Shown: positions 27,174 through 38,320, counted from the first letter of the stretch. The stretch: 64,000 nt of DNA from Rhizobium sp. Leaf371 (GCF_001424045.1 NZ_LMQB01000026.1:159644-223643); one strand, 5' to 3'. Translations and numbers: made by a program. Notes: generated from the letters alone by a model not told the origin.

Positions 27174-30100
27174 CACTCGACCGCCCGAACCTCCATGCGG
27201 CCCGTCGCCGTGCGGGCGGAAAATTGCGGACGGTACATATCCTCGACGGTTGCGGCGGGATGATCGTAGGTGCCGGGGGTCACGGCGCGCACGACATAGG
27301 CAACCGTCATCTCGTTCGCATCGCCGGACGCATGGTCGAAAGCGGCAACGAAACGGTCGCTTCGGAACTCGCTGTGGGCGGCCTGCATCTCGCCCAGCCA
27401 CTCGAAATTCGACAGCTTGGCGCTGTCCACCAGCGTCGGATTGTCGATCTCGAAGCCGGCGGGCAGAAGGTCGGTCACCAGAATCCGGGCCGGACCGGGA
27501 TTGAGATCGGTCGCCTTGATCACCACCACATAGCGCTCGTTCTGGCGGGCCTCGCTGACATTCGCCGGTTCGCCGTCGAGCGTGTAGTAGCTGCGCTCGA
27601 TCGCATAGCCATTGCCGCCGGCCGGCAGCGGGAAGGCAGGCGCGGCAACGGTTGTCACCGTCGCGGTCACCGGATCCTGGCCGCTATTGGCGATGGTGAC
27701 GGGCCGGGCAAGAATCTCGTCACCCGTCTTGCGGGCGGCAAAGGTGCCCGAGGTCGCCACGCCGTCTACGGTCAGGGAAAGGCCCTCGTCTCCGCCAGAT
27801 ACGGCACGGGCGGCAAGCAGCATCCACAATTGTTCCTGCGTGCTGGTCGTCGAGGTGCGATCCCAGGCGGCGGCCACCTGTTTCGCAAGTGCCGGAATGA
27901 TCGTCGGAACAGGACGGCTTTCGGCGGCGAGCGTCAGGACGGCTGCATCGTCACGAAGCGCAGAGCCGTAATCCGACCGGGCGAGATCGGCCATCTTGGC
28001 ATCCTTCGACATGGTGGCCGCCTGCGAAAATACCGTTTCCGCCCGGTTCGCATCGCCATAGAGCGAAAGAGCCGCTGCCAGATGGCCCTTGGAAAGCGCG
28101 GTCGGGAATTCGCCGAGCTTCGTATCGACATAATAGCGTAGGTCGCTGATGGCAGCCTTGCGGTTGCGCGCAAGAACATAGAGCGCATAGGCGATGCCAT
28201 TGCCCTGCTCCGCCACGTTGACGTCGTAGGAGAGGGAGTTCTGCAGATTGTCGAGCGCCTGCACCATGGCCTGCTCCGGCACGTCGAAGTTCTTCTCGCG
28301 GGCACGGGTCAGGAACTCGGTCACGTAGCTGTCGAGCCAGAGATCGCCGGAACCCGGCGCCCAGAGCCCGAAACTGCCCGAGGACGACTGGTAGGAAAGG
28401 ACGCGATGGATCGCATCCTGAACCCGCGTCCGCACATCGCCGTCCACGGCAAGACCGGATGCAGCGGAGAGTTCGCTCAGATAGAGAAGCGGCAAGGCGC
28501 GGCTCGTCGTCTGCTCGGCGCAACCATAGGGATAGCGGTCGAGCACCATCAGGAGTGCGGGAATATCGAACGCCGCAGCCCGGCTGACGCTGAGGCTGAC
28601 GGACGCCCCGCGCAGCTGGCTTTCCGCCAGCAGACCCTCATCCACGACAAGGCTCGCCCCCGGCTTCAGTTCGACCGGAAGGCGGGTGGTGACGGGAAGG
28701 GAGGCAGGCCGGACCGGGATCGACAGGATCTGGTCGAGCGACAGGCCATCAGCACCGGCGATCTTGACCGTCAGCGTGCCGTCTCCCGGCTGCACGCCCT
28801 TCAAGGGCAGGGTCACGTCGATCTTCGAGCCGGCCGGAATGGCAAAGCTCTGGCCGAGCGACGCCGTATCGACGGAGAGGGAGGGATCGGCTTCGACCGT
28901 GATCGAGAGATCGCCGGCCGGCGCGTCAGTATTGGCGATATCCAGACGCACCTCGGCACTGTCGCCGGGCGCCAGGAACTTCGGCAGGCTGGCCGTGACG
29001 ACGACCGGATCGCGAATGATCACGTCGGCACTCGCATGACCGACGCCGGTCTTCGTCCAAGCCACGGCCATGACGCGCGCGGTGCCGTTGAATTGCGGAA
29101 TATCGAAGCCGATGATGGCCTTGCCCTCGGCATCGAGCTTGACCGGGCCGGAGAAGAACGCGACCAGTTTTTCCTTGGGCGGGCTGCCCTGCAGCGCCAT
29201 GGCACCGCCATCGCCGCCGGTGCGCAGACGTCCGGTCGCACCCAGCGAGCCATCGATCAGGCGGCCGTAGAGATCGCGGATCTCGAGCCCGAGCCGGCGC
29301 TGGCCGAAGTACCAGCCATCCGGATCCGGCGCCTGATAGCGCGTGAGATTGAGAATGCCGACATCGACGGCGGCGAGCGTCACATAGGCCTCCTCGCCGA
29401 CACCGGCACCCGCGACGCTGACCGGAATGTTCAGCGTCTGGCGGGGCAATGTCTTGTCCGGCAGCGTCAGCGACACGTCGAGCTTGCGCTCGGCCGGATC
29501 GACCGTGAGCCATTTGACGCCGATCGCACGCATCGGCATGCGGCTTTCCTGCGCATCGCCCGGGCGATAGAGCGTCGCGGTGACATAGGCGCCGGCGCCG
29601 AACTCCGCCGTGATCGGCAGGGCGATCTTGTCTCCGGTCGCGGGGATCGAGACGGACTTGGTGGCGATCAGCGTTTCGGAACCGATGGTCACCAGCAGTT
29701 CGCCGGCAAAACGCGGCGAGACGTTGAGGGTTGCGGTTTCCCCGACCTTGTAGCTGTCCTTGTCGAGCGCGATCTCCAGCCCGTCAGGCGTCTCCGTCGA
29801 GGTTGCCGCGACATAGAAGCCGGCATCGAACTCGACGCTGGAGACGGGATCGCCACCGGGACCCGCGACCTCCAGCCGATAGCGACCCCAGGTGACGGGA
29901 ACGCTGAGCGTCCCGCCATCGAGACCCGCATCGACCGTGCCGTTCGACAGAAGCTTCGTCGAGAGAATGGGTTCATAACGCCAGGCCGTTCCTTCGCGAT
30001 ACCACTGATATTGCCGCTCGACGCTCATGAGCTTCCAGCTCAGGCCCGTCATCGCCTTGCGCGCGCCATCCGGCCCGACGCCGATCACCTGAAACGTTCC

Positions 30101-32614
30101 CGTCGAATTCTCGGTGAGTGCGCCGCTGAAATTCGGCTTGATGCCGATCCGGTCGGTCTCGGATCGCACGGGAAGCTCCAGCGTCCGCTCGACGGCGCGC
30201 CCGCCGGCTTCCAGAAGCCGCACCGCGATCGTGGCGTTGACGAGCTGGGTCGTGGCGGGAAGCTCGGAAAGATCGACATCGAACGTCGCTTTTCCATCCG
30301 CATCGAGCGGCGGCAACATCTCGAGCGTCTGGCGGCTGTCCTCGGTGTTCTCCTCGTCCGCAAGGCCGAAGACATAGCCGGGATAGTCGGCGTTTTCATG
30401 CGTCGGCTTCAAAAGCACATCGCCTTCGAGCTCGAGGCCCGCTGCCGGCGCGCCATAGAGGTAGCGGCCATCGACGGTCACGGCCACCGGCGTGCCGGGC
30501 GTGATGGCCTTTGCGGTGCTTGCAAGATCGAATTCGATGCGGTCCGGCACGAAGTCGTCGACCTGAAACGGCTTCTCGCTGATCGCCTTGCCCTTCGGGT
30601 CGGTGAAGACCTGCACGGTCCAGGTGCCGCGCATGGCGTTCGGCTGCAGCGCCATCTCGAGCGTGTAGCCGCCGAGCTTGCCGTCCGTCGAGACGATCCG
30701 CCGGTCCTCGACGCCATCCGGTCGCAGGAACACGAAGGTCAGCGGCAGGTCTGGAACGGCGGTGGAGGTCGGGTCGCGGGCAAGCGCAGACACATGAACC
30801 GTCTCGCCGGCGCGATAGATACCGCGCTCGGTCCAGGTCAGTACATCGACGGCACCCGGAGCCGGGCGACCGGTAACCCCACGATCCGACAGGTCGAAGC
30901 CGGCGCGCGTCATGTCGAGAAACACATAGTCGTCCGTCCCGGCCCGGGCCGAGATCACAGCCGGCAGAGCGGCATCGGCCCCGCGCAGCAGGCCTGCATC
31001 GAAGACGGCGCGGCCGTCGGCATCGCTGGTCGCGGTGCCGAGCACCTCGTTGTTCTTGGCGACGAGCTCCAGCACGATGCCCGGCAGGGGCCGTGCGGAT
31101 GACAGCGAGCGGGTAAAGACGCTGAGGCCGTCGGTCCCGGCAAAGGTCGACAGGCCGATATCGGAGACCACGAACCACTGCGTGGCCTGGCTGTCCCATT
31201 CGTTGGACGCGCCGGTGGCCGAGACGGCCGTCAGCACATAGACGCCGGGCTTGCGCTGCGGCAGCGCCTCGTCAACCGGGAAGCTGGTGACGACCTCCTT
31301 GTTGAGGTCGGTCTGGAGATCGATCGTGCCCTGCCAAACAAGCTCACCGCTCTCGTCGCGAATGCGGTCGGCGCTGTAGCCGTCGAGCTGGGTCAGGAAC
31401 TGCGAGTTCGTCAGTAGCTGGGCGATGTTGCGATCGCCGACGCGATAAAGCTTGAGATTGGCGCTCGTCGTATTGACCGAGACGAGCGGAATGCCCCGGC
31501 GCGCCGTCATCGGCAACACGAAACTGTCGCCCGTGAAGCGCACCATGGCCGGGCGATCGGGAATGTAGAGATCGAGATCGACGGCGGCCTCAAGCGGCTC
31601 CTCGACGGATGACGGGAGGCCCGGGCGCAGCGACAGCTTGTAGCGCTGGCCATGCGACAGCCCTTCGACGCAGATCTGGCTGTCCTTCGCCTCGACGGCC
31701 TGCGGCGCGGCTTTGTCGAGCGCCAGGAATGGCGTGTAGTCGACGCCCGGCTGCAGCGGCTCGGAAAACTGCACGCAGGCGCGCGGCGAAGCGGCCTCCG
31801 CCTCCACCGTGTTGCCGATCACGCGAAAACCTTTCTTGCTGCGCAGATCGGCAAAAGCGGCCCGCACCGTGGGGTTTTCGACGAGGGCAAGGCTCGCCTT
31901 GTAGGCTTCGAGCGCCGGGCGGTAGCTTTCGGTGGCCGCCAGCGCCTGCGCAAGCGTCGCCAGGGCATCGGCGCGGTCGGTGGCGGTGCGCGAAAGCTCG
32001 TAGCCATTGATGGCGGCGAGCGCCGACTGGTTGGCGACCGTCGCATTGCCGGTGATGAGATTGGCCGTGCGGGAGGCCTGCGTCCACAAGCGCCCATCCT
32101 CGGGATCGATCGCAAGGGCGGCCATGAGGCTCTGCAGGGATGCCTCGATCGCGCCATCCTGGCGTTCGCGAGCCGCCTGCGCCACGAGCGCCGCGCGACC
32201 GGCTTCGGCGCGATCGTCCGGCACGGTGAGCGCGCGCTTGGCGTCTCGTGCCTGGGTTACCAGATCGTCCGAGAGGAAAGGCAAGGCGAGCGGCGCGCCG
32301 ATATCCGGGCCGGCCGTGGCAGCATCGACGATCCGGCCGGCGACGGCGCCGGGAAAATCATTGAGCGTATGGAAATCCGATTTGAGGAAGCACCATTTCA
32401 CCTTGGGATTATAGGTGAAGGCGCGGCAGTTGCGGTCCGCGATGCAGACCTTCTCGCAGGCGGCCAGCGACAGATTCTGCTCCGTGCGCAGGTCGAAACC
32501 GAAATAGTCGCGGTCCGGCGTCGTGACGACGGTTCGCCCCCCGGCGGCCACGGCCGAAATCGTCGAACCGAGCAGCATCAGAAGACCGACGGAAAACCGA
32601 AGTGTCGCGCGCAT
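27173..32614 (-). CDS. Bacterial alpha-2-macroglobulin with N-terminal PAN domain
   Basis: This 1813-residue exported protein has a signal peptide (RFSVGLLMLLGSTISAVA). Uncommon here is an N-terminal PAN/apple-like domain (about residues 30-95) with four cysteines, including CEKVC, NCRAF and KWCFLK. The MG domains follow, with an alpha-2-macroglobulin bait-region and complement-like core. The thioester is intact: C1365 and Q1368 in GCAEQTT. The protein is expected to sit in the periplasm and covalently trap proteases. Start 32614 gives the signal peptide; an ATG six codons upstream is possible. It is translationally coupled to pbpC. Confidence 0.94.
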   Translation of the reverse strand: MRATLRFSVGLLMLLGSTISAVAAGGRTVVTTPDRDYFGFDLRTEQNLSLAACEKVCIADRNCRAFTYNPKVKWCFLKSDFHTLNDFPGAVAGRIVDAATAGPDIGAPLALPFLSDDLVTQARDAKRALTVPDDRAEAGRAALVAQAARERQDGAIEASLQSLMAALAIDPEDGRLWTQASRTANLITGNATVANQSALAAINGYELSRTATDRADALATLAQALAATESYRPALEAYKASLALVENPTVRAAFADLRSKKGFRVIGNTVEAEAASPRACVQFSEPLQPGVDYTPFLALDKAAPQAVEAKDSQICVEGLSHGQRYKLSLRPGLPSSVEEPLEAAVDLDLYIPDRPAMVRFTGDSFVLPMTARRGIPLVSVNTTSANLKLYRVGDRNIAQLLTNSQFLTQLDGYSADRIRDESGELVWQGTIDLQTDLNKEVVTSFPVDEALPQRKPGVYVLTAVSATGASNEWDSQATQWFVVSDIGLSTFAGTDGLSVFTRSLSSARPLPGIVLELVAKNNEVLGTATSDADGRAVFDAGLLRGADAALPAVISARAGTDDYVFLDMTRAGFDLSDRGVTGRPAPGAVDVLTWTERGIYRAGETVHVSALARDPTSTAVPDLPLTFVFLRPDGVEDRRIVSTDGKLGGYTLEMALQPNAMRGTWTVQVFTDPKGKAISEKPFQVDDFVPDRIEFDLASTAKAITPGTPVAVTVDGRYLYGAPAAGLELEGDVLLKPTHENADYPGYVFGLADEENTEDSRQTLEMLPPLDADGKATFDVDLSELPATTQLVNATIAVRLLEAGGRAVERTLELPVRSETDRIGIKPNFSGALTENSTGTFQVIGVGPDGARKAMTGLSWKLMSVERQYQWYREGTAWRYEPILSTKLLSNGTVDAGLDGGTLSVPVTWGRYRLEVAGPGGDPVSSVEFDAGFYVAATSTETPDGLEIALDKDSYKVGETATLNVSPRFAGELLVTIGSETLIATKSVSIPATGDKIALPITAEFGAGAYVTATLYRPGDAQESRMPMRAIGVKWLTVDPAERKLDVSLTLPDKTLPRQTLNIPVSVAGAGVGEEAYVTLAAVDVGILNLTRYQAPDPDGWYFGQRRLGLEIRDLYGRLIDGSLGATGRLRTGGDGGAMALQGSPPKEKLVAFFSGPVKLDAEGKAIIGFDIPQFNGTARVMAVAWTKTGVGHASADVIIRDPVVVTASLPKFLAPGDSAEVRLDIANTDAPAGDLSITVEADPSLSVDTASLGQSFAIPAGSKIDVTLPLKGVQPGDGTLTVKIAGADGLSLDQILSIPVRPASLPVTTRLPVELKPGASLVVDEGLLAESQLRGASVSLSVSRAAAFDIPALLMVLDRYPYGCAEQTTSRALPLLYLSELSAASGLAVDGDVRTRVQDAIHRVLSYQSSSGSFGLWAPGSGDLWLDSYVTEFLTRAREKNFDVPEQAMVQALDNLQNSLSYDVNVAEQGNGIAYALYVLARNRKAAISDLRYYVDTKLGEFPTALSKGHLAAALSLYGDANRAETVFSQAATMSKDAKMADLARSDYGSALRDDAAVLTLAAESRPVPTIIPALAKQVAAAWDRTSTTSTQEQLWMLLAARAVSGGDEGLSLTVDGVATSGTFAARKTGDEILARPVTIANSGQDPVTATVTTVAAPAFPLPAGGNGYAIERSYYTLDGEPANVSEARQNERYVVVIKATDLNPGPARILVTDLLPAGFEIDNPTLVDSAKLSNFEWLGEMQAAHSEFRSDRFVAAFDHASGDANEMTVAYVVRAVTPGTYDHPAATVEDMYRPQFSARTATGRMEVRAVE

Positions 32615-32802
32615 AGCGAATTTCCCCCACAAGGTCCGGCCTGCTCAAGGTGGCCGGTTCCGTCGTCACTCTCTGTCCAGCCCCCGTCATTGTCAATGCA
32701 AACGGACTTTGCCGGGGAGCAGGAAGGAGAGACCGGAGCCTCGGGGTGAAACGCTCGCCAGACCCGTCGTTGAACAGGACCTTTGCGAGACAGACGCTTT
32801 CT

Positions 32803-34200
32803 TCAGCCGGCCTGTCGTTGCGGGCGGGCGCGCAGGTCGATGAGGGCGGCTGCGGCATAGGTCTGGGCGACGATTTCCGGCACCAGATCGATGTCCGGCA
32901 GGGAGCCCAGCCCGAGCGGGCCGATGGCGAAGAGGCCAAGCGGGCGGCCACGCGTGTCCAGAAGCTCGCCGGCCGAATTGACCGCGAGGCCGAGATGCAA
33001 TTCGTCGGTGACAGCGAGCTGATTGCGAAGGGCGGCGGCGATCACCGGCACGTCGAGATCGGCCGACAGGCAGCGGCAATCGATGATCCGGTCGGCCGTG
33101 AACAGGCTTTCGCCCTGCTCCCCGGCCCAACGCACGACGAGGCCTTCGCTCGACCGCCGCAGCGCCGTGCCGCGCCTGAGGTCCGTCAGGCCGGCGCCGA
33201 GCTCGCGCTCCAGCCGGGCATGGACGTCGGCAGGCAGCCGGTTGCGATGGGCGTCGTAGATCGAGCGGAGATGCCGGTTGAACTGCCGCTTCTCGCTGGG
33301 CGGAAGCGACGACCAGAGCGAGCTTGCCCGCTTGCGCAGCCCGTTCATGGCCGCCTGCCAGCTCCAGCCGTTCTCTTCCGCCTCCGCACAGGCCTCCCGC
33401 ACGAACCGCAGGATATGGCGCAGCTGCGACGGCATGGGCTGGGTGGGAAACACGGAATCGGCAGCAAGCCGCGTGTGCGGCTGGGGCAGGAAGCCACGGC
33501 GCGAGAGAATGGAGATCCGTCCGGCAAACCCGGCATCGCGCAGCTGCAGCACCTGGTCGATGGCCCGAAGACCGCTGCCCATGACGATCACATGCTTTTC
33601 GACGCTTTCCGGCGTGGTGATTTCCCGGGTCACCGCCCGCGCCACGTCGCCGGCATCGGCCTTCAGCCCGTAGCCGGTGGCAAGGATCACGTCGTCGAAC
33701 ACCATGGCGCCGCCATCGGCAAAGCCGAGACGCACGCCGCCATGATCGAGCCGTCGAAGATCGTCGGCGACATCATGGGACATCTGCACCGTGACGTCGC
33801 GCCGCTGGGCCAGCGCCTCGGAGAAGCGCTGGTAGACATAATCGCTAAAGATCGACTTCGGCACGAAGATCTGTCCGAAACCGGGTATGGCGGCGGACAC
33901 GGCATCGCGAAACTCGCTGCTGGCCTGCAGCCAGCGGGTGAAATCCTTCGGCTCCCCGGTCGCCACGGAGAGATCCCGGGCGCGACTGTTGAGAATCTCG
34001 GTCGAACGCGCGCCGGCAAGCGCCTGTCCGCCGCTGATGGTGGGCGCGGGATCGAAGAGGCGCAACCGGAAGGGTTGCGAGACCGTCTTCAGGAGAGCGA
34101 TGGCCATCATGATGCCGGAGAAGCCGCGACCGACCACCGCGATATCGAGCGGGTCGCCAGGTGCGCGTCGGCTGGACATGGAAAAGCCCTGAACCGTCAT
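32803..34200 (-). CDS. FAD/NAD(P)-binding protein (HpyO-like)
   Basis: This 465-residue protein has an N-terminal Rossmann FAD motif (DIAVVGRGFSGIMMAIAL) and a second dinucleotide motif (HVIVMGSGLRAIDQVLQL), with ILATGYG between them. A FAIGPLG segment lies near the C-terminus. This fits the FAD-NAD(P)-binding family related to HpyO-type urate hydroxylase N-domains. The substrate is unknown. Start 34200 has an AAGGGAGG ribosome binding site. It is probably a single-gene unit. Confidence 0.82.
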   Translation of the reverse strand: MTVQGFSMSSRRAPGDPLDIAVVGRGFSGIMMAIALLKTVSQPFRLRLFDPAPTISGGQALAGARSTEILNSRARDLSVATGEPKDFTRWLQASSEFRDAVSAAIPGFGQIFVPKSIFSDYVYQRFSEALAQRRDVTVQMSHDVADDLRRLDHGGVRLGFADGGAMVFDDVILATGYGLKADAGDVARAVTREITTPESVEKHVIVMGSGLRAIDQVLQLRDAGFAGRISILSRRGFLPQPHTRLAADSVFPTQPMPSQLRHILRFVREACAEAEENGWSWQAAMNGLRKRASSLWSSLPPSEKRQFNRHLRSIYDAHRNRLPADVHARLERELGAGLTDLRRGTALRRSSEGLVVRWAGEQGESLFTADRIIDCRCLSADLDVPVIAAALRNQLAVTDELHLGLAVNSAGELLDTRGRPLGLFAIGPLGLGSLPDIDLVPEIVAQTYAAAALIDLRARPQRQAG

Positions 34201-34437
34201 ATCATTCCTCCCTTGCTGCCACCTCTGGCAGGTGTCGGATTGTTGAACCTGATGCCCTCGCCCCGATCGTCCCTGGGACGTCACCGGCGCATGCGTTCAC
34301 ACATATGCGGTTTCTGTCGTGATCCTGGATTACACCATGGGTCCGGCCCGCCATCAAGCGGTTTTCACGATCCGTTAAAGTCTGCCATCGACGGGTAGGA
34401 TGCCCCGTCGGACGAAAAGGCCGTCATACAACGAGAA

Positions 34438-34459
34438 AGGGGCCGCTTTCGCAGCCCCT
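34438..34459 (-). terminator. Probable intrinsic terminator
   Basis: Read on the minus strand, AGGGGC and GCCCCT pair around a GC-rich loop and are followed by TTTCTC. It lies just after the stop of the small gene at 34470-34862 and fits as its terminator. Confidence 0.5.
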
Positions 34460-34469
34460 CGTCTGGTTC

Positions 34470-34862
34470 TCAGCGAACGGCGCGATGCGCCTGCTGTCGC
34501 TCCATCCGTCGGATGAAGGCATTGATATCGGCGCGACCGCTGCGCACCTGACGCTTGCGCACCATGATGCCCATGATGCGGGCCGCCGTGGACACCGTCA
34601 TGTCGTCGAGCGGGCTTTCGCTCGACCACGGCTTGGTCAACTGCGACGTCACCACCTCCCGGACGGACGTCGGCAGAATATCGGTGCATCCGCGCATATG
34701 ATCGAAGATCAGCGTGATCGGCAGGAGTGCACCTTGGTAGTAGAGGGTCGGCGCATCGGCGCCGCCGTCCCATTCCTCATAGGCGTCGATCGCCTCGCGG
34801 AACAGCTGATGCAGGGTAATCGGAGCATGCCCCTGGTGAAGCTCTGGCAGTAGAGTGTTCAT
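34470..34862 (-). CDS. Hypothetical protein, 130 residues
   Basis: This is a soluble helical protein starting MNTLLPELHQGHAPITLHQLF at the ATG at 34862, which follows a GGAGACG-like ribosome binding site. It has EAIDAYEEWDGGADAPTLYY and an Arg-rich end (FIRRMERQQAHRAVR). No named family recognised. It lies upstream of the soluble ftsK gene but on the opposite strand, so the pair is divergent. Confidence 0.75.
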   Translation of the reverse strand: MNTLLPELHQGHAPITLHQLFREAIDAYEEWDGGADAPTLYYQGALLPITLIFDHMRGCTDILPTSVREVVTSQLTKPWSSESPLDDMTVSTAARIMGIMVRKRQVRSGRADINAFIRRMERQQAHRAVR

Positions 34863-35121
34863 CTGCGTCTCCTCACTTTGCTTCGACGCGGGCGGGTCGC
34901 GCCTGCACATTTCCGCCTGACGTATTAATGACCTGCTTTGCCGTCCGGTTCCAGCCTTGCGAGAAATTTTTTTGCGCATTTCAGGGCAGCGATAATTCTT
35001 AAGTCAACGATTACAATACTGTAGCAAAGGTACATCGGCCTTTCACCCCTGTTGGGCGTGTCGCGTGGAAAGGGCTGATTAACCTTTATTTTCTATTGAA
35101 TAGAGGTGCCCATCGGCCCTC

Positions 35122-37827
35122 ATGTTCCCGAGTTTGCAGGTTCCCATGCGTCTATCCAGAACGAATCTTCCCCACGGTATCGAAACGACGAAAGCGGAGG
35201 ATGCGCACCAGCGCATCGAGCCGGTCAAGCGCATCTACGGCACGCCGGAGACGCTCGGCAGCGCTTTCCTGTCGGGCACCGATACGGAGAATGCCGACGA
35301 GATGGCCGCGGGCGAGATCGAAGGACGCGCACCGATCTGGCAGAGCAACTTCGTCATCGGCCCGAATGTCCGCTTCACCCGGACACCGGACAGCGCCTAC
35401 CCGAAACGCAGCCCGAAATCGCCGCACATGCTCGAAATGGTGCAGATCAACGAGCCCCTCGCCGCGTTGACCGCGGACATGACAGAGGCCAACGCCTCAA
35501 TGGAACGCCCCGAAATGACACAGACCTTCGATATCCCCACCGACTTCGCGACAGCGCGTGGCGCGCTCGCCTTGGCGCTGAAACTGCGCCGCGAGTTTTC
35601 CCAGCCGGAGGGCTGGCCTCAGGCGCAGATCGAAGCACCGCGCGCCGGCGCGCCGGCGGCAGCGCAGACGATGGAAGCGGAGCCTGTCCTGACGCCTGTC
35701 ATCGAGACCGTGACCGTCGAGGCGGAGCCGCCCGCCATCGCGACCGTCGCACCCCGCGCCTTCAGCTTTGCGATCAACGACGCGCTCTTCTTCGAGACAC
35801 TGCTGTCGAACCCGGATTTCGATCCGTCGCTCTCTCTCGTTCCCGCTCCAGCCATTCGCGAGGCCGCGGCTGTCGAGACGGTGCCCGAGCAGGCCGCCAC
35901 CTCGCCCGAAACGCTTGCGCTTTCGACGCCACCCGTCACGCCGGCCATCGCGTTTCGCGCAAGCCCGGAATCCGTCACGGCGCTCTACCGCGTGATCGAG
36001 GTCGGCGCGACCAAGCCCCCGATCTTGCCGATCGCCGAAGACGTCGCGACGGTCGAAGCCGAGCCTGCGCCACATGCTGCCCCGGAGCCGGTTGCCGCCG
36101 AAGTCTCCGCCGTTCCCGAAGTTGCCGAGGCGGATGCGCCGGCTGCCTTCAAGCCGCGCATCCGCGCCGCGCAGGTTCTCGCCGGACGTCTGACCCCCTC
36201 TCTGCAACTGAGTGCCGCCGCCCGCGCCATCGATCTCTCGGTGTTGCCGGAGATGGAGGGCTATCAGCTGCCGCCGGTCGATCTTCTGCAGGAGCCGGTG
36301 TTCCAGCAGACCACCTCCATGAGCCAGGAAGCGCTGGAGCAGAGCGCCGGCCTGCTGGAAAGCGTGCTGGAGGACTTCGGCGTCCGCGGCGAGATCATCG
36401 ATGTCCGGCCGGGCCCGGTCGTCACGCTTTATGAATTCGAGCCGGCACCGGGCGTCAAATCCTCGCGCGTCATCGGCCTCTCCGACGATATCGCCCGCTC
36501 CATGTCGGCCCTGTCGGCCCGTGTCGCGGTCGTTCCCGGCCGCAACGTCATCGGCATCGAGCTGCCCAATCCGGTGCGCGAAACGGTCTATTTCCGCGAG
36601 ATGATCGAGTCCCACAGCTACGAGGAAACGAAGTTCAAGCTGCCGCTCTGCCTCGGCAAGACGATCGGCGGCGAGCCGGTCGTGGCGGAACTCGCCAAGA
36701 TGCCGCACCTGCTCGTTGCGGGAACGACGGGTTCCGGCAAGTCGGTGGCGATCAACACGATGATCCTGTCGCTGCTCTACCGGCTGAAGCCCGAGGAATG
36801 CCGCCTGATCATGGTCGATCCGAAAATGCTGGAACTGTCGATCTACGACGGCATCCCGCATCTCCTGACGCCCGTCGTCACCGACCCGAAGAAGGCCGTC
36901 ATGGCACTGAAGTGGGCGGTGCGGGAAATGGAAGACCGCTATCGCAAGATGTCGCGGCTCGGCGTGCGCAATATCGACGGCTATAACGGCCGCGCGGCCA
37001 TCGCCCGCGCCAAGGGCGAAACGGTGTTCACGACGGTCCAGACCGGTTTCGACCGCGGCTCCGGCGAGCCGGTGTTCGAGGAGCAGGAACTCGATCTCGC
37101 GCCGATGCCCTATATCGTCATCATCGTCGACGAGATGGCCGACCTGATGATGGTGGCCGGCAAGGAGATCGAAGGCGCGATCCAGCGGCTCGCCCAGATG
37201 GCGCGTGCCGCCGGCATCCACCTGATCATGGCGACGCAGCGTCCCTCGGTCGATGTCATCACCGGCACGATCAAGGCCAACTTCCCGACCCGCATCTCCT
37301 TCCAGGTGACGTCGAAGATCGACAGCCGCACCATCCTGGGCGAGCAGGGTGCCGAACATCTGCTCGGACAGGGCGACATGCTGCACATGGTCGGCGGCGG
37401 ACGCATCGCCCGTGTCCACGGGCCGTTCGTCTCCGACGAAGAGGTCGAGAAGGTCGTCACTCATCTGAAGGCCCAGGGCCGTCCCGAATATCTCGGCACC
37501 GTGACGGAGGATGCCGACGAGGTGGAAGAGGCTCCCGAAGAAGATACGGCCGTGTTCGACAAGTCCGGCATGGCCGAGGAAGACGGTCAGGACCTCTACG
37601 ACAAGGCCGTGAAGGTGGTGCTGCGCGACAAGAAGTGCTCGACCTCCTACATCCAGCGCCGCCTCCAGATCGGCTATAACCGGGCCGCCTCCCTGGTGGA
37701 GCGCATGGAGCGCGAAGGCCTGGTCGGCGCGGCGAACCATGTCGGCAAGCGGTCGATCATTGCCGGCGGACGCGACGTCATGGAGCCCGTCGCCATCGAG
37801 CCCGCTATGATGGAAAGCGACGATTGA
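35122..37827 (+). CDS. FtsK/SpoIIIE-type DNA translocase lacking membrane domain
   Basis: This is a 901-residue motor. Canonical FtsK has four N-terminal membrane helices; none is seen here, and the first ~400 residues are an acidic Ala/Pro/Glu-rich, probably disordered linker. The motor follows: alpha/beta domains from about 410, Walker A GTTGSGKS at 534-541, Walker [14 protein letters not shown] and [12 protein letters not shown]. The gamma DNA-binding winged helix is at about 845-901 ([31 protein letters not shown]), which reads KOPS-like sequences in FtsK. Rhizobiales often carry both a membrane FtsK and such a soluble paralogue. The start could also be the ATG at 35146. Confidence 0.9.
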   Translation: MFPSLQVPMRLSRTNLPHGIETTKAEDAHQRIEPVKRIYGTPETLGSAFLSGTDTENADEMAAGEIEGRAPIWQSNFVIGPNVRFTRTPDSAYPKRSPKSPHMLEMVQINEPLAALTADMTEANASMERPEMTQTFDIPTDFATARGALALALKLRREFSQPEGWPQAQIEAPRAGAPAAAQTMEAEPVLTPVIETVTVEAEPPAIATVAPRAFSFAINDALFFETLLSNPDFDPSLSLVPAPAIREAAAVETVPEQAATSPETLALSTPPVTPAIAFRASPESVTALYRVIEVGATKPPILPIAEDVATVEAEPAPHAAPEPVAAEVSAVPEVAEADAPAAFKPRIRAAQVLAGRLTPSLQLSAAARAIDLSVLPEMEGYQLPPVDLLQEPVFQQTTSMSQEALEQSAGLLESVLEDFGVRGEIIDVRPGPVVTLYEFEPAPGVKSSRVIGLSDDIARSMSALSARVAVVPGRNVIGIELPNPVRETVYFREMIESHSYEETKFKLPLCLGKTIGGEPVVAELAKMPHLLVAGTTGSGKSVAINTMILSLLYRLKPEECRLIMVDPKMLELSIYDGIPHLLTPVVTDPKKAVMALKWAVREMEDRYRKMSRLGVRNIDGYNGRAAIARAKGETVFTTVQTGFDRGSGEPVFEEQELDLAPMPYIVIIVDEMADLMMVAGKEIEGAIQRLAQMARAAGIHLIMATQRPSVDVITGTIKANFPTRISFQVTSKIDSRTILGEQGAEHLLGQGDMLHMVGGGRIARVHGPFVSDEEVEKVVTHLKAQGRPEYLGTVTEDADEVEEAPEEDTAVFDKSGMAEEDGQDLYDKAVKVVLRDKKCSTSYIQRRLQIGYNRAASLVERMEREGLVGAANHVGKRSIIAGGRDVMEPVAIEPAMMESDD

Positions 37828-37966
37828 GAAACCGGGATGCGCCGCGGCATGGCAACATGCCTCGGCGCTCTCGCATCATGTCCTGTCAAAGCGCTGGAAC
37901 CAAATTCTGCCAATTGGATTGAAGGAGATTGTTCAAGGCGCGAAATGGCGCGTGGGAGGTCGTATC

Positions 37967-38290
37967 ATGATGAAAATTATCGTTTCTGCCGGCATGGCGC
38001 TGGCGATTGCAGCGGGCGGAACCGCAGGGTTTGCGGGCGTTGCCAACGCCCAGGGTGTCGAGCTGCGTGTCGGCCCGGACGGCATTCGTCCGGTCATTCG
38101 CGAGCCCCGTCGGGAGCGTGGTCGCGATCGCTGCGGCGAGCGTGAAGCCCGCGCCGCTGCCCGCGATTCCGGCCTGCGCGATCCCGAGGTCGTCCGCGTC
38201 ACCGAACGTCGCGTCGTCGTCGAAGGCATGACCCGCCGCGGTCCGCAGCGCATCACGTTCGCCAACCGGGACGGCTGCCCTGAAATCTGA
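37967..38290 (+). CDS. Small secreted basic protein, unknown function
   Basis: This 107-residue protein has a signal peptide (MKIIVSAGMALAIAAGGTAGF, cleavage near ANA). The mature part is rich in Arg (EPRRERGRDRCGEREARAAARDSG) with one Cys pair, one Cys at each end of that region. The double ATG at 37967-37972 follows GGGAGG. It has no recognised domain. A strong terminator follows at 38321. Confidence 0.75.
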   Translation: MMKIIVSAGMALAIAAGGTAGFAGVANAQGVELRVGPDGIRPVIREPRRERGRDRCGEREARAAARDSGLRDPEVVRVTERRVVVEGMTRRGPQRITFANRDGCPEI

Positions 38291-38320
38291 GCCGTCCATT
38301 CTGAAAAGCCACACCGAACA

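Noticed and set aside
28406..31102. An 898-codon plus-strand frame.
   Set aside because: It lies antisense to the macroglobulin gene and has no domain.
35497..37740. A 747-codon minus-strand frame.
   Set aside because: It is antisense to ftsK and His/Arg-rich, with no family pattern.
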